Assembly (NCBI RefSeq): GCF_026163685.1
Contig: NZ_JAOXSR010000011.1
Location: forward strand, 62,001 to 126,000
DNA from: Oerskovia flava
GTDB taxonomy: Bacteria; Actinomycetota; Actinomycetes; Actinomycetales; Cellulomonadaceae
Length of the DNA: 64,000 nucleotides
Direction: 5' to 3'
The position numbers were made by a program, and so were the translations under genes. Position 1 is the stretch's first letter. Every line of letters starts with the position of its first letter. This document shows, piece by piece, positions 41,150 to 49,989 of the stretch. The notes beneath the pieces are model-generated. The model was not told where the DNA came from. It saw only the letters and a program-made list of their open reading frames with translations, and did no database searches.

Positions 41150-42349
41150 TCAGGCCAGGACGCGCAACCGGATCGTCTGGTCCATCGCACCGAGCGCCTC
41201 GACGACAGGCTGCTCGAGCTCGGAGCCGACGTCGGTCACCACGTACCCGATCTCTCCGCGCGTGGCGAGGAGCTGGCCCTCGATGTTCGTCCCGTGCTCC
41301 GCGAGGGTCGCGTTGACGGCGGCCAGCACCCCGGGCGTGTTGTGGTGCAGGTGCGCGATGCGGCGGACGCCGGTCGTCTTCTCGAGCGCGAGGTTCGGCA
41401 GGTTCACGCTCAGCGTGGTGGAGCCCGTCGCGAGGTAGTCGCGGAGCTTGCCGGCGACGAACTGCCCGATGGCCTCCTGCGCCTCCTCGGTCGACCCGCC
41501 GATGTGCGGCGTGAGGATGACGTTCGGCAGCCCTCGCAGGTCCGACTCGAAGTGGTCGCCCCGCTTCTTGGGCTCGTGCGGGAACACGTCCACGGCGGCG
41601 CCGGAGACGTGACCGGAGAGGATCGACTCCCGGAGCGCGCCGTAGTCGACGACGAACCCGCGCGAGAGGTTGAGGAAGATCGCCCCGGGGCGCATCCGGG
41701 CGAACTGCTTGGCGCCGAACAGGCCCGCGTTGCCGGAGCGTCCGTCCACGTGCAGGGTCACCACGTCGGCCGTCTCGAGCAGCTCGTCGAGCGTGTCCAT
41801 GCGCCGGGCGTTGCCCAGTGCCAACTTCTCGGCCGTGTCGTAGAAGACGACAGACATGCCGAGGTTCTCGGCGAGGACGGACAGCTGCGTGCCGATGTTG
41901 CCGTAACCGATGATGCCGAGGGTGCGGCCGCGGACCTCGTGCGCGCCCTCGGCCGACTTGTCCCACACGCCGTCGTGCAGCGCACGGTCGCGCTCGGTGA
42001 GGCGCCGGGTGAGCGAGATGATCTCGGCGAGCGCGAGCTCGACGACTGAGCGCGTGTTCGAGAACGGCGCGTTGAACGCCGCGACGCCTCGTGCGGCCGC
42101 GGCCTTCAGGTCGATCTGGTTGGTGCCGATGCAGAAGGCACCGATGGCGACGAGGTCGGGTGCCGCGTCGACGACGGCCGCCGTGACGTTGGTCTTGGAC
42201 CGGATGCCGAGGAGATGGACGCCGTCGAGGGCGTCGGCGAGCTCGGACTCGTCCATGGCCCCCGTACGGACCGTGACGTCGATCCCGGCGGACTCGAGGA
42301 TCGAGGTGGCGAGGGGGTGGAGGTTTTCCAGGAGCAGGGCGCGTAGCAC
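41150..42349 (-). CDS. serA: D-3-phosphoglycerate dehydrogenase with an ACT domain
   Basis: 399 residues. First step of serine synthesis. NAD-binding GYGNIGTQLSVLAENLGM, catalytic ILTPHIGGSTEEAQ histidine and SRGFVVDYGALR are present. The C-terminal ACT domain (RIAHLHHNTPGVLAAVNATLAE) would bind serine for feedback control. The protein lacks the extra domain of mycobacterial SerA and is close to the E. coli type in length. The GTG at 42349 follows GGAGG by one base; a TTG start further upstream is less likely. Confidence 0.95.
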   Translation of the reverse strand: MLRALLLENLHPLATSILESAGIDVTVRTGAMDESELADALDGVHLLGIRSKTNVTAAVVDAAPDLVAIGAFCIGTNQIDLKAAAARGVAAFNAPFSNTRSVVELALAEIISLTRRLTERDRALHDGVWDKSAEGAHEVRGRTLGIIGYGNIGTQLSVLAENLGMSVVFYDTAEKLALGNARRMDTLDELLETADVVTLHVDGRSGNAGLFGAKQFARMRPGAIFLNLSRGFVVDYGALRESILSGHVSGAAVDVFPHEPKKRGDHFESDLRGLPNVILTPHIGGSTEEAQEAIGQFVAGKLRDYLATGSTTLSVNLPNLALEKTTGVRRIAHLHHNTPGVLAAVNATLAEHGTNIEGQLLATRGEIGYVVTDVGSELEQPVVEALGAMDQTIRLRVLA

Positions 42350-42424
42350 GCCTCCATCGTCCTCCCAGAACCCAGGAGGCGCCAAACCGGTCTTGACCCT
42401 CGGACGCGGACCGCGCCACGCTCC

Positions 42425-44677
42425 TCAGAGGGTCGAGCCGGCCCCGATCGTGTCGAGACCTGCCGGCAGCTCCTGCGCGTGCACGACCACCAGGCGCCGG
42501 GTCGGACGGGTCATCGACACGTACAGGTCCGACGGCCCGCTGACCTCGGCGGCCACCTCGGCCGGCTCGACGAGGACGACCGCGTCGAACTCGAGCCCTT
42601 TCGACTCGCCCGGCGTGACGACCCGCAGCGACGGCTCGTCGCCGGCACGGCTCGCGGCGGCGAGGTCGTCGCGCAGCGCCTCGCGCAGGAGCGAGACCGT
42701 CCCCGCGGTCGCGACGACCGCGACCTGGCCCGCGCCGTCGGACCCCACGAACTCCCCGAGCGCCGCGCGGACCTGCAGGACGGCGGCCCCCACGGCGTCG
42801 TCGTCCACCCGGAGGCAGTGCAGCGAGCCCGGGACCTCGCGCGCCGAGGTCAGCGGGGACACGGGGAGCCCGGCGTGCCGGGCGTAGTGCTGCGCGGCGT
42901 CGGCCACCTCGGCGGGCGTGCGGTAGTTGACCGTGAGCTCGCGCAGGCTCAACGTGTCACGGAAGAACGGTGCGAGCATCGCCCGCCACGACCTCGTTCC
43001 GGCCAACGACGTCGTCTGCGCGACGTCGCCCACGATCGTCATCGAGCGGGTGGGGCAGCGACGCACGAGCATACGCCAGGCCATCGCCGAGAGCTCCTGC
43101 GCCTCGTCGACGACCACGTGCCCGTAGGTCCAGGTCCGGTCCTGCTCCGCCCGCTCGGCCGTCGTCAGGCGCGAGGCGCTCTGGGCGAACCGGCCGGCGA
43201 GCACCTCCGCCCCGACGAGACCGCCCCCCGCGCCCGAGCTCTCGAGGACCTGCCGGGCGTACTCGAGGTCGGCTGCCCGCTCGTCGGCCTCGACCCGGGC
43301 CTGGGCGCGGGCGATCTGGTCGTCCTCGCCCAGCAGCTCGGCGGCCTCGTCCAGCAGGGGGACGTCGGCGGGCGTCCAGGGCGCGCCCCGAGGGCGCACG
43401 AGCAGCGCCCGGTCGGCCGCCGACATCTCGGGCGCGGCCTCGGCAAGCCGGTGCGGCTTGACGAACAGGTCCTCGACGAGACGTTCGGGTGTCAGCGGCA
43501 TCCAGGCGAGGTTGAGGGCGACGCGGACGTCCCGCAGCCGGCGCAGGTCCTCGACCACCTCCGCGCGGTCCTCGGGCGAGACCGCGTGCCCGAGCTGGCT
43601 CGTGTACTGGTCGGCCATGCGGACCAGCATCTCGCGCACGAAGGTCACGCGAGCGAGGTTGTGCGGCTTGTGCGTGCGGCGCGCCTTGTTGATCGCGTCG
43701 CGCACGTCACGCCGACGCACGACGACGTCCCGGCCGTCCAGCCGGACGACCTGGTCCGTGGCCGGGACGCGTTGGCGCGCCCGCACGGCCCGTCGGACCA
43801 CGGTGGCGAGCGCGGCGCGGCCCTTGACCCGGGCGGTCTCGGGCGGCTCGGTGCCCCTGGCCGAGAGCCCGGGGACGAGGTCGGCGACCGTCGTGCTCAC
43901 CACACCCGTCTCGCCGAGCGACGGCAGCACCTGGTCGATGTAGTGCAGGAACGAGTGGCTCGGCCCCACGAGGAGCACGCCGGAGCGCTCGAGGACCCTG
44001 CGGTGGGCGTACAGCAGGTACGCGGCCCGGTGCAGCGCGACCGCCGTCTTGCCGGTGCCGGGACCGCCCTGCACCACCAGTGCGCCCGCCAGCGGCGCGC
44101 GGATGATCGTGTCCTGCTCGGCCTGGATCGTCGCGACGATGTCGCCCATGCGTCCCGTGCGGCCGGCCGCCATCGCGGCGAGCAGCGCGCCCTCGCCAGA
44201 GAGCGTGGTCGCGCCGGCGACGTCCTCCTCGCCGAGCGCCTCGAGGTCGAGCAGCTCGTCCTCCAGACCGGTCACCTGCCGCCGGCGCGTGACGAGGTGC
44301 CGGCGCCGGCGCACCCCGTCGGGGCTGGCCGACGTCGCGCGGTAGAACGACTGCGCGGCCGGGGCCCGCCAGTCGGTGAGGATGGACACGTGCTCGGTGT
44401 CCGTCAGGCCGATCCGCCCGACGTAGCGCGTGGTCCCGTCGTCGAGGTCGAGCCGACCGAACGCGAGGCGGTCCTCGACCGACTCGAGCTGGGCGACACG
44501 GTCCTCGTAGAGGGTCGCGAAGGCGTCGCGCTCGCTGCGGTTCTGCGGTGATCCCGAGGGGCCCGACCGCCGCACCGAGGCGAGCCGCTCCCGCGTGCCG
44601 GCGCGCAGCTCGTCGAGGCGCGCGTAGAGGGAGTCGACGACCGCCTGCTCGTGCGCCAGCTCGTCCTGTCGTGCCAC
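42425..44677 (-). CDS. HelD/HelR-type RNA polymerase-associated helicase
   Basis: 750-residue UvrD/Rep-fold protein. Walker A QGGPGTGKT, DEAQELS Walker B, and VTPGESKGLEFD and VSMTRPTRRL at the end match HelD. The N-terminal coiled coil (residues about 1-75) is the arm that enters the RNA polymerase channels. HelD removes stalled or rifamycin-bound polymerase in Gram-positive bacteria. The GTG start at 44677 has GAGGGG 8 bases upstream. I see no rifamycin-associated element upstream, so drug-inducible control is not supported. Confidence 0.88.
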   Translation of the reverse strand: MARQDELAHEQAVVDSLYARLDELRAGTRERLASVRRSGPSGSPQNRSERDAFATLYEDRVAQLESVEDRLAFGRLDLDDGTTRYVGRIGLTDTEHVSILTDWRAPAAQSFYRATSASPDGVRRRRHLVTRRRQVTGLEDELLDLEALGEEDVAGATTLSGEGALLAAMAAGRTGRMGDIVATIQAEQDTIIRAPLAGALVVQGGPGTGKTAVALHRAAYLLYAHRRVLERSGVLLVGPSHSFLHYIDQVLPSLGETGVVSTTVADLVPGLSARGTEPPETARVKGRAALATVVRRAVRARQRVPATDQVVRLDGRDVVVRRRDVRDAINKARRTHKPHNLARVTFVREMLVRMADQYTSQLGHAVSPEDRAEVVEDLRRLRDVRVALNLAWMPLTPERLVEDLFVKPHRLAEAAPEMSAADRALLVRPRGAPWTPADVPLLDEAAELLGEDDQIARAQARVEADERAADLEYARQVLESSGAGGGLVGAEVLAGRFAQSASRLTTAERAEQDRTWTYGHVVVDEAQELSAMAWRMLVRRCPTRSMTIVGDVAQTTSLAGTRSWRAMLAPFFRDTLSLRELTVNYRTPAEVADAAQHYARHAGLPVSPLTSAREVPGSLHCLRVDDDAVGAAVLQVRAALGEFVGSDGAGQVAVVATAGTVSLLREALRDDLAAASRAGDEPSLRVVTPGESKGLEFDAVVLVEPAEVAAEVSGPSDLYVSMTRPTRRLVVVHAQELPAGLDTIGAGSTL

Positions 44678-44867
44678 TGAGCGACCCCTCGTCCCGCCGC
44701 GGACGTTCGCCTGCGATGCGGCCGTCCATTATTGCCGATCGAGCGAGGTGCCGTGTCCGCGTCTGTCCCCGGGCACCTCATGCGCATCCGATGCGTTCCC
44801 GGTGCCCGCCCGCGCCCGCCCGCCCCCGCCCGCGCCGCAGCGGAACAGTCCACTACGATCTCGAACT

Positions 44868-44900
44868 ATGCCGACGAAGGGGAGCGGGCGCCGTGACTGA
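44868..44900 (+). CDS. Possible 10-residue leader peptide overlapping the response-regulator start
   Basis: ATG at 44868, ten codons (MPTKGSGRRD), stop at 44898-44900, which lies inside the GTGACTGA of the next gene. TACGAT (44854-44859) is 8 bases upstream, so it would start near the mRNA 5' end. Coupled translation is possible; alternatively this is only 5' leader. Confidence 0.35.
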   Translation: MPTKGSGRRD

Positions 44901-46233
44901 GCAGCCACCTGCCATGCCCGCGGGTGTGCAGCCGGGACGACCGCCCGCCGGCTCCCGTCCAGGTACCCGGCCGGTCCTGTCGGCGTCGGCCGAGCTGCGG
45001 ATCCTCCTCGTCGAGGACGACGACGCGGACGCGATCCTCGTCGAGGAGCTGCTGCACGACGCGAGCCTCGCCGTCGACCTGCACCGGGCCACGACGCTCG
45101 ACCTCGCGATCGAGGCGGTGCGTGCGCACGACATCGACTGCATCCTGCTCGACCTCGGGCTCCCCGACTCGGTCGGCCTCTCCGGGGTCGAGCGGCTGCG
45201 GGCGCTGCCGGACCCGCCGTCACTCGTCGTGCTCACCGGTCACACCGGGATCGACCTCGGGGTCCAGGCGGTCGCGGCCGGCGCGGACGACTACCTCGTC
45301 AAGGGCGAGGTGGGTGGTGACCTCCTGGGCCGGTCGGTCCGCTACGCGGTGCAGCGCCGGATGTCCGAGGCGCAGCAGCGTGCGCTCTACCGCAGCGAGG
45401 TGCGCGCCGCGGAGACCGCCCGGCTCGAGCGGGCCCTGCTGCCGACCCCGCTCGTGCGCGACGACCGCATCTCCCTCATGGTGGGGTACGTCCCCGGCGG
45501 CAACGGGCTGCTCGGCGGCGACTTCTACGACGCCGTCGAGCGTCCGGACGGCACCGTGCTGTGCGTCATCGGCGACGTCGCCGGCCACGGGCCGGACGAG
45601 GCCGCGCTCGGCGCGACCCTGCGCACCGCGTGGCGCACCATCGTGCTGTCCGACACCGCGCCCGAACAGATCCTCCCGCTCCTCGAACGGGTCCTCATCC
45701 CCGAGCGGGCGCGGCCGGAGGTCTTCGTCACGCTCTGCCAGGTCGTCATCGGGCCGGACCGGAGCGGCGCCGACGTCTACCTCGCCGGACACCTCGCGCC
45801 GCTCCTGCTCACCGGGGGCACCAGCGCCGAGCTGCCCGTCACCACACGCGGGCGTGCGCTGGGCATCCCCGTCCAGGGGGCCTGGACGGCCCAGCACGTG
45901 GAGCTGGCCACGCCCTGGTCCCTCATGCTCTACACGGACGGTCTCGTCGAGGCCACGCTCGCGTCGGCGGAGCCGCCCGCCGACCACGGCGTCGCGTGGA
46001 TCGGTCGGCGCCGTCGGCTCGGCGTGGACGGCCTGCGCGACGCGGTCGACGCCGAGCTCGGCCGGCCCGGGGAGGGGCTTGTCGAACGGATCTTCCGCCG
46101 CGTGCGCGACCTGCACGGTGGGCCGCTCGAGGACGACGCCGCGCTGCTGGTCATGGGGTGGGGCGGACCGGACCGTGACGCGCCCGGCGAGCGGACCGCG
46201 ACCCTCGCCGACTTCGACGAGCGTGCCCGGTGA
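44893..46233 (+). CDS. Response regulator with a SpoIIE-type PP2C phosphatase domain
   Basis: 446 residues. Residues about 34-155 form a receiver with EDDDADA, phospho-acceptor Asp87 (ILLDLGLPDS), VLTGHT and the lysine DDYLVKGE. Residues about 185-440 form a SpoIIE/PP2C-like phosphatase with GGDFYDAVE, GDVAGHGPDEA, LYTDGLVE and DDAALL. Such proteins dephosphorylate anti-sigma antagonists, steering sigma factors. GGGGAG lies 8 bases before the GTG. It is the first of three genes joined by 4-base overlaps with a kinase and a receiver. Confidence 0.92.
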   Translation: MTEQPPAMPAGVQPGRPPAGSRPGTRPVLSASAELRILLVEDDDADAILVEELLHDASLAVDLHRATTLDLAIEAVRAHDIDCILLDLGLPDSVGLSGVERLRALPDPPSLVVLTGHTGIDLGVQAVAAGADDYLVKGEVGGDLLGRSVRYAVQRRMSEAQQRALYRSEVRAAETARLERALLPTPLVRDDRISLMVGYVPGGNGLLGGDFYDAVERPDGTVLCVIGDVAGHGPDEAALGATLRTAWRTIVLSDTAPEQILPLLERVLIPERARPEVFVTLCQVVIGPDRSGADVYLAGHLAPLLLTGGTSAELPVTTRGRALGIPVQGAWTAQHVELATPWSLMLYTDGLVEATLASAEPPADHGVAWIGRRRRLGVDGLRDAVDAELGRPGEGLVERIFRRVRDLHGGPLEDDAALLVMGWGGPDRDAPGERTATLADFDERAR

Positions 46234-47876
46234 GCCCCGGCAACGGCCTGCGCCAAGTGTCGCTGCGGCGTCGGCTCGGTGGGCTCCTCGTGGCGTCCGG
46301 CGTCGTCCTGCTCGCGGTGCTCACGACGTCCGCCTACGCGCTCGCGAAGGTCGCGGAGGCGCAGGAGGAGGTCACCGGGCCCTACTTCGAGGCGATCACC
46401 CAGGCCGACGGTGCGTACGTCGCGCTCCTCGACGCCGAGCTCGCCGTGCGCACCTTTCTCACCACCGGTCAGCCGGTCGCGCTCGAGGCCTTCGAGCGTT
46501 CCCTCGACGCCGATCGACGGGTCGCGCTCCACGACGAGGACATCGCGACGTCGTTGGGTGCGCACCGCGAGCTCGTGGGGTCGCTCGGGCGGGCGGACGA
46601 CGCCATCGTCTCCTGGCTCACCCAGTACGCGGACCCCGTGGTCGAGGCGACCCGCGAGGGCGGGGTCGGGAGCGTGAGCATCGCGGAGCAGCGGGAGGGC
46701 GCCGAGCTGTTCTGGGAGGCGCGCAGCGAGACGGCGACGTACATCGCCGAGCTGCGCTCCGAACGGCTCGCCCGCGTCGAGGCCCTCGAGAACTGGACCC
46801 GGGTCCTCTTCGGCTCGGTCCTCGTGCTCGTCGTCGCCGCCGTCATCGTGGGCGCGGTGCTGTGGGTCGTGCTCAAGCGATGGGTGACCGAACCGGTCAC
46901 GGACCTCGCCCACGACGTCCGGGTCGTCAGCTCCGGCCACCTGGAGCGGCCGATTACGACGACGGGTGTGGGCGAGATCGCCGCGCTCGCCGACGACGTC
47001 GAGCGCATGCGCACGGAGCTGGTCCGGCAGGTGGAGGAGATCCGGACCTCGCACGAGGAGGTCGAGCACTCCCACACGCTCCTCGCCGACCAGGCACGCG
47101 AGCTCGAGCGGTCCAACCGTGACCTCGAGCAGTTCGCCTACGTGGCGTCGCACGACCTGCAGGAGCCCCTGCGCAAGGTGGCGAGCTTCACGCAGCTGCT
47201 GAAGAAGCGCTACGGGGGCCAGCTCGACGAGCGTGCCGACCAGTACATCGACTTCGCGGTCGACGGAGCCAAGCGCATGCAGCGGCTCATCCAGGACCTG
47301 CTCGGGTTCTCCCGCGTCGGGCGCACCGGGGCGGAGCGGGTCGAGGTCGACCTCGAGGAGACCTTCACCGTGGTGCTCTCGGACCTCGCGGAGCGCATCG
47401 ACGAGGCCGGGGCCACCGTCACGCACGACCGGCTGCCGGTCGTGCGCGGCGAACCTGCACTGCTCGCGCAGCTCTTCGTCAACCTCGTCGGCAACGCGCT
47501 GAAGTTCCGCGACCCCGCGCGCCCCCCGCAGATCCACGTCGGCGTGGTCGCGCACGAGTCGTCCTGGGAGCTCAGCTGCACGGACAACGGCATCGGTGTC
47601 GACCCGCAGTACGCCGACCGGGTCTTCGTCATCTTCCAGCGGCTGCACCCCAAGGACCTCTACGAGGGCACGGGGATCGGGCTGGCGCTGTGCAAGCGGA
47701 TCGTCGAGTACCACGGCGGTCGCATCTGGATCGAGCCGCGGCCCGACGCGCACGGCACCACCGTGCGCTGGACGCTCGCCCACGAGATCGACCCCGAGGT
47801 CCGCTACGCTCACCCAGACCGGTCCGCGGCGCAGCCCACGGGCACCGACACGACGGATGGTGGCAGCAGGGCATGA
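46230..47876 (+). CDS. Sensor histidine kinase with CHASE3-like sensor and HAMP
   Basis: 548 residues. Two membrane helices (about 16-38 and 190-215) flank a CHASE3-like extracellular domain ([15 protein letters not shown]-type segment). A HAMP domain follows, then the dimerisation helix with phospho-acceptor His308 ([14 protein letters not shown]) and an ATPase domain with [20 protein letters not shown]. The HDLQEPL type is that of phytochrome-linked kinases. Its GTG overlaps the response-regulator stop by 4 bases, and its own stop overlaps the next receiver by 4. Signal unknown. Confidence 0.92.
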   Translation: MSPGNGLRQVSLRRRLGGLLVASGVVLLAVLTTSAYALAKVAEAQEEVTGPYFEAITQADGAYVALLDAELAVRTFLTTGQPVALEAFERSLDADRRVALHDEDIATSLGAHRELVGSLGRADDAIVSWLTQYADPVVEATREGGVGSVSIAEQREGAELFWEARSETATYIAELRSERLARVEALENWTRVLFGSVLVLVVAAVIVGAVLWVVLKRWVTEPVTDLAHDVRVVSSGHLERPITTTGVGEIAALADDVERMRTELVRQVEEIRTSHEEVEHSHTLLADQARELERSNRDLEQFAYVASHDLQEPLRKVASFTQLLKKRYGGQLDERADQYIDFAVDGAKRMQRLIQDLLGFSRVGRTGAERVEVDLEETFTVVLSDLAERIDEAGATVTHDRLPVVRGEPALLAQLFVNLVGNALKFRDPARPPQIHVGVVAHESSWELSCTDNGIGVDPQYADRVFVIFQRLHPKDLYEGTGIGLALCKRIVEYHGGRIWIEPRPDAHGTTVRWTLAHEIDPEVRYAHPDRSAAQPTGTDTTDGGSRA

Positions 47877-48313
47877 GCTTCGGGCACAAGGTGATCGACG
47901 TCCTCCTCGTCGAGGACGACCCGGGCGACGTCCTCATGACGCGCGAGGCGTTCGAGGACCACAAGCTGACCAACCGGCTGTCCGTGGTCTCCGACGGTGT
48001 CAGCGCGATGGACTTCCTGCACAAGCGGGGCGAGCACGCCGAGGCGCCCACGCCCGACCTCATCCTGCTGGACCTCAACCTGCCGAGGATGGACGGGCGC
48101 GAGGTCCTCGCCGAGCTCAAGGCGGACGACCGCCTCCGGCAGATCCCGGTCGTCGTGCTCACGACCTCCGAGGCGGAGGAGGACGTCGTGCGCAGCTACT
48201 CGCTGCACGCGAACGCCTACGTCACCAAGCCCGTCGACTTCGACCGCTTCATCGACGTCGTGCGCCAGATCGACGACTTCTTCGTCACCGTGGTGCGGCT
48301 GCCTGGTCGTTGA
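47873..48313 (+). CDS. Single-domain Rcp1-like response regulator
   Basis: 146-residue receiver: [19 protein letters not shown], phospho-acceptor Asp67 ([11 protein letters not shown]), [15 protein letters not shown], and the lysine in [12 protein letters not shown]. It lacks an output domain. The VEDDPGD-x-LLxxEAL pattern is that of Rcp1-type partners for HDLQEPL kinases. It is translated with the kinase by a 4-base overlap. A hairpin at 48323-48350 follows. Confidence 0.92.
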   Translation: MSFGHKVIDVLLVEDDPGDVLMTREAFEDHKLTNRLSVVSDGVSAMDFLHKRGEHAEAPTPDLILLDLNLPRMDGREVLAELKADDRLRQIPVVVLTTSEAEEDVVRSYSLHANAYVTKPVDFDRFIDVVRQIDDFFVTVVRLPGR

Positions 48314-48322
48314 GGGTCGTCG

Positions 48323-48350
48323 ACGGGCGGGAAGGTTCTGGACCGCCCGT
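48323..48350 (+). terminator. Hairpin after the phosphorelay operon
   Basis: ACGGGCGG (48323-48330) pairs with CCGCCCGT (48343-48350) around a 12-base loop. It is the first strong stem after the three-gene operon and may end it. Confidence 0.45.
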
Positions 48351-48432
48351 GCGTTGACCGAGTCGAGCCAGGTGCGCACCGTGCCGAGGCAGGTGCGAGC
48401 CGAACGTGGCGCGAACGACGAGGAGGAAGCAC

Positions 48433-49359
48433 GTGTTGGACCCTCGAGGAATCTACGAGGTCGACGAGGACGCCGTCGCCCGGTTGCTGCCGGAGCGCGC
48501 CGACGGTCCGGTCGGACCGGTCATGCTGCACGCCGTCCGGGGGTTCGTCGACGCCGGGAGCGCCGGTGAGCTCGCGGTGGGACACCTGCTGACCGAGCTC
48601 GAGGTGACGCGGCTCGTGACCTTCGACGTCGACCAGCTGCTGGACTACCGCTCCAAGCGGGCCACGATGACTTTCCGCTCGGACCGGTGGGTCGCCTACG
48701 ACCGCCCGGTCCTGGCGATCGACCACCTGCGCGACGCGGAGGGGACCGGCTTCCTCCTGTTGCACGGCGCAGAGCCGGACCTCCAGTGGGAGCGTGTGGT
48801 CGCCGCCGTGCGCGAGCTCGTCGAGCGGTTCGGTGTGTCGCTCACGGTGGGCTTCCACGGCATCCCGATGGGTGTCCCGCACACGCGACCGTCGTCGGTG
48901 ACAGCGCACGCGACGCGGGCCGAGCTCATCGAGGAGCACACCTCGTGGTTCGGCACGGTCGAGGTGCCGGCGAGCCTGTCGGCCCTCCTGGAGCTCCGTC
49001 TCGGCCAGGCGGGGCACGACGCCGCGGGCTACACCGTGCACGTCCCGCACTACCTCGCGCAGACGGCGTTCCCGCGGGCCGCGCTCGTGGCCCTCGACCA
49101 CGTCCAGCGGCTGACGGGGCTCGCGCTCGCGACGGCGGACCTCGAGCGTTCTGCGCAGGAGACGCTCGTCGAGGTCGAGCGTCAGGTCGAGGAGTCCGAG
49201 GAGGTCGCCGCGGTCGTGCACGCGCTCGAGGAGCAGTATGACGCGTTCGCGCGGTCGGTCGGGCGCACCAGCCTGCTCGCGGAGAGCGCGCCGATCCCGA
49301 CGGCGGACGAGCTGGGCGCGGAGTTCGAGCGGTTCCTCGCGCAGCAGTCGGGAGAGTAG
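48433..49359 (+). CDS. PAC2-family protein
   Basis: 308 residues of the PAC2 (proteasome assembly chaperone) family found beside proteasome or pup genes or alone in Actinobacteria. Visible motifs are GFVDAGSAGELAVGHL near residue 45, RATMTFRSDRW, LLHGAEPDLQW and a GFHGIPMGVPHTRP loop. Function in bacteria is not settled. The GTG at 48433 has AGGAGG (48421-48426) at 6 bases. No proteasome genes are in this window. Confidence 0.85.
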   Translation: MLDPRGIYEVDEDAVARLLPERADGPVGPVMLHAVRGFVDAGSAGELAVGHLLTELEVTRLVTFDVDQLLDYRSKRATMTFRSDRWVAYDRPVLAIDHLRDAEGTGFLLLHGAEPDLQWERVVAAVRELVERFGVSLTVGFHGIPMGVPHTRPSSVTAHATRAELIEEHTSWFGTVEVPASLSALLELRLGQAGHDAAGYTVHVPHYLAQTAFPRAALVALDHVQRLTGLALATADLERSAQETLVEVERQVEESEEVAAVVHALEEQYDAFARSVGRTSLLAESAPIPTADELGAEFERFLAQQSGE

Positions 49360-49652
49360 CCTCCGGGCGCGTGCGGTATCGGCGGATAAATCAGCACGAT
49401 TGATCGGTGCGTGCCATGGCGGACAGAACGTGGTCCGTGCCACAATTCTTCCGTTGCAGTGACATGCTTGCGCAGGATCCGGCGGTGGTGGAGCGGGACG
49501 ACGTCCCGGTCGCGGTCGCCGGACGTCGGCGTCACCAGCTGTTCCGGCTGGTCCGTTCGACGAGGTCGTGGGACAGGGCATTGCGGCACCAGGGGCGGGC
49601 GAAAGGGTCCGTTCACGGATGTCCCCGGTTGGACGGAAGGTAAGAGGACAGC
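49360..49652 (+). promoter_or_regulatory. Long leader of the cold-shock gene
   Basis: 293 bases without a gene. A GATAAAT sequence near 49384-49390 stands out from the GC-rich background and may be a -10, which would give a leader of about 250 bases. Such leaders often fold to control cold-shock translation. A GTTCGA half-site at 49556-49561 is not a full LexA box. I see no other clear element. Confidence 0.35.
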
Positions 49653-49856
49653 ATGGCGCAGGGTTCTGTGAAGTGGTTCAACGCTGAGAAGGGCTACGGG
49701 TTCATCGCCCAGGACGGCGGCGGTGCCGACGTCTTCGTCCACTACTCGGCCATCGACACCCAGGGTTACCGTTCGCTGGAGGAGGCGCAGCGAGTCGAGT
49801 TCGAGATCACGCAGGGTCCGAAGGGCCCGCAGGCGGAGAACGTCCGCCCGCTGTGA
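49653..49856 (+). CDS. cspA: Cold-shock protein
   Basis: 67 residues. RNA-binding beta-barrel with RNP1 GYGFIAQ and RNP2 VFVHYS, typical of the single-domain cold-shock proteins that melt mRNA structure. It is followed by two hairpins that form its terminator. A long leader precedes it, with GGACGGAAGG upstream of the ATG. Confidence 0.98.
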   Translation: MAQGSVKWFNAEKGYGFIAQDGGGADVFVHYSAIDTQGYRSLEEAQRVEFEITQGPKGPQAENVRPL

Positions 49857-49905
49857 GTGCTCGACCGGGTTCGCTCCGGCGTCCTCGGTAGCTCTCAGAC
49901 CTCCA

Positions 49906-49922
49906 CTCCCGCTGTGCGGGAG
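49906..49922 (+). terminator. Small hairpin after cspA
   Basis: CTCCCGC (49906-49912) pairs with GCGGGAG (49916-49922) around TGT. It lies just upstream of a larger stem, so the two may work together. Confidence 0.5.
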
Positions 49923-49926
49923 AGCA

Positions 49927-49966
49927 CGAAGGCCGCGTCCCCGGTCCACCGGGGGCGCGGCCTTCG
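49927..49966. terminator. 18-bp stem between cspA and the PABS gene
   Basis: Arms 49927-49944 and 49949-49966 pair over 18 positions with one T-G wobble and a TCCA loop. It lies between convergent genes and can end both. No T-run follows. Confidence 0.75.
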
Positions 49967-49989
49967 GCGTCCGGTGAGGTGGCCCCTGC

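Noticed and set aside
49556-49561. A LexA site upstream of cspA
   Set aside because: Only the GTTCGA half is present; no matching TCGAAC half lies 4 bases away.
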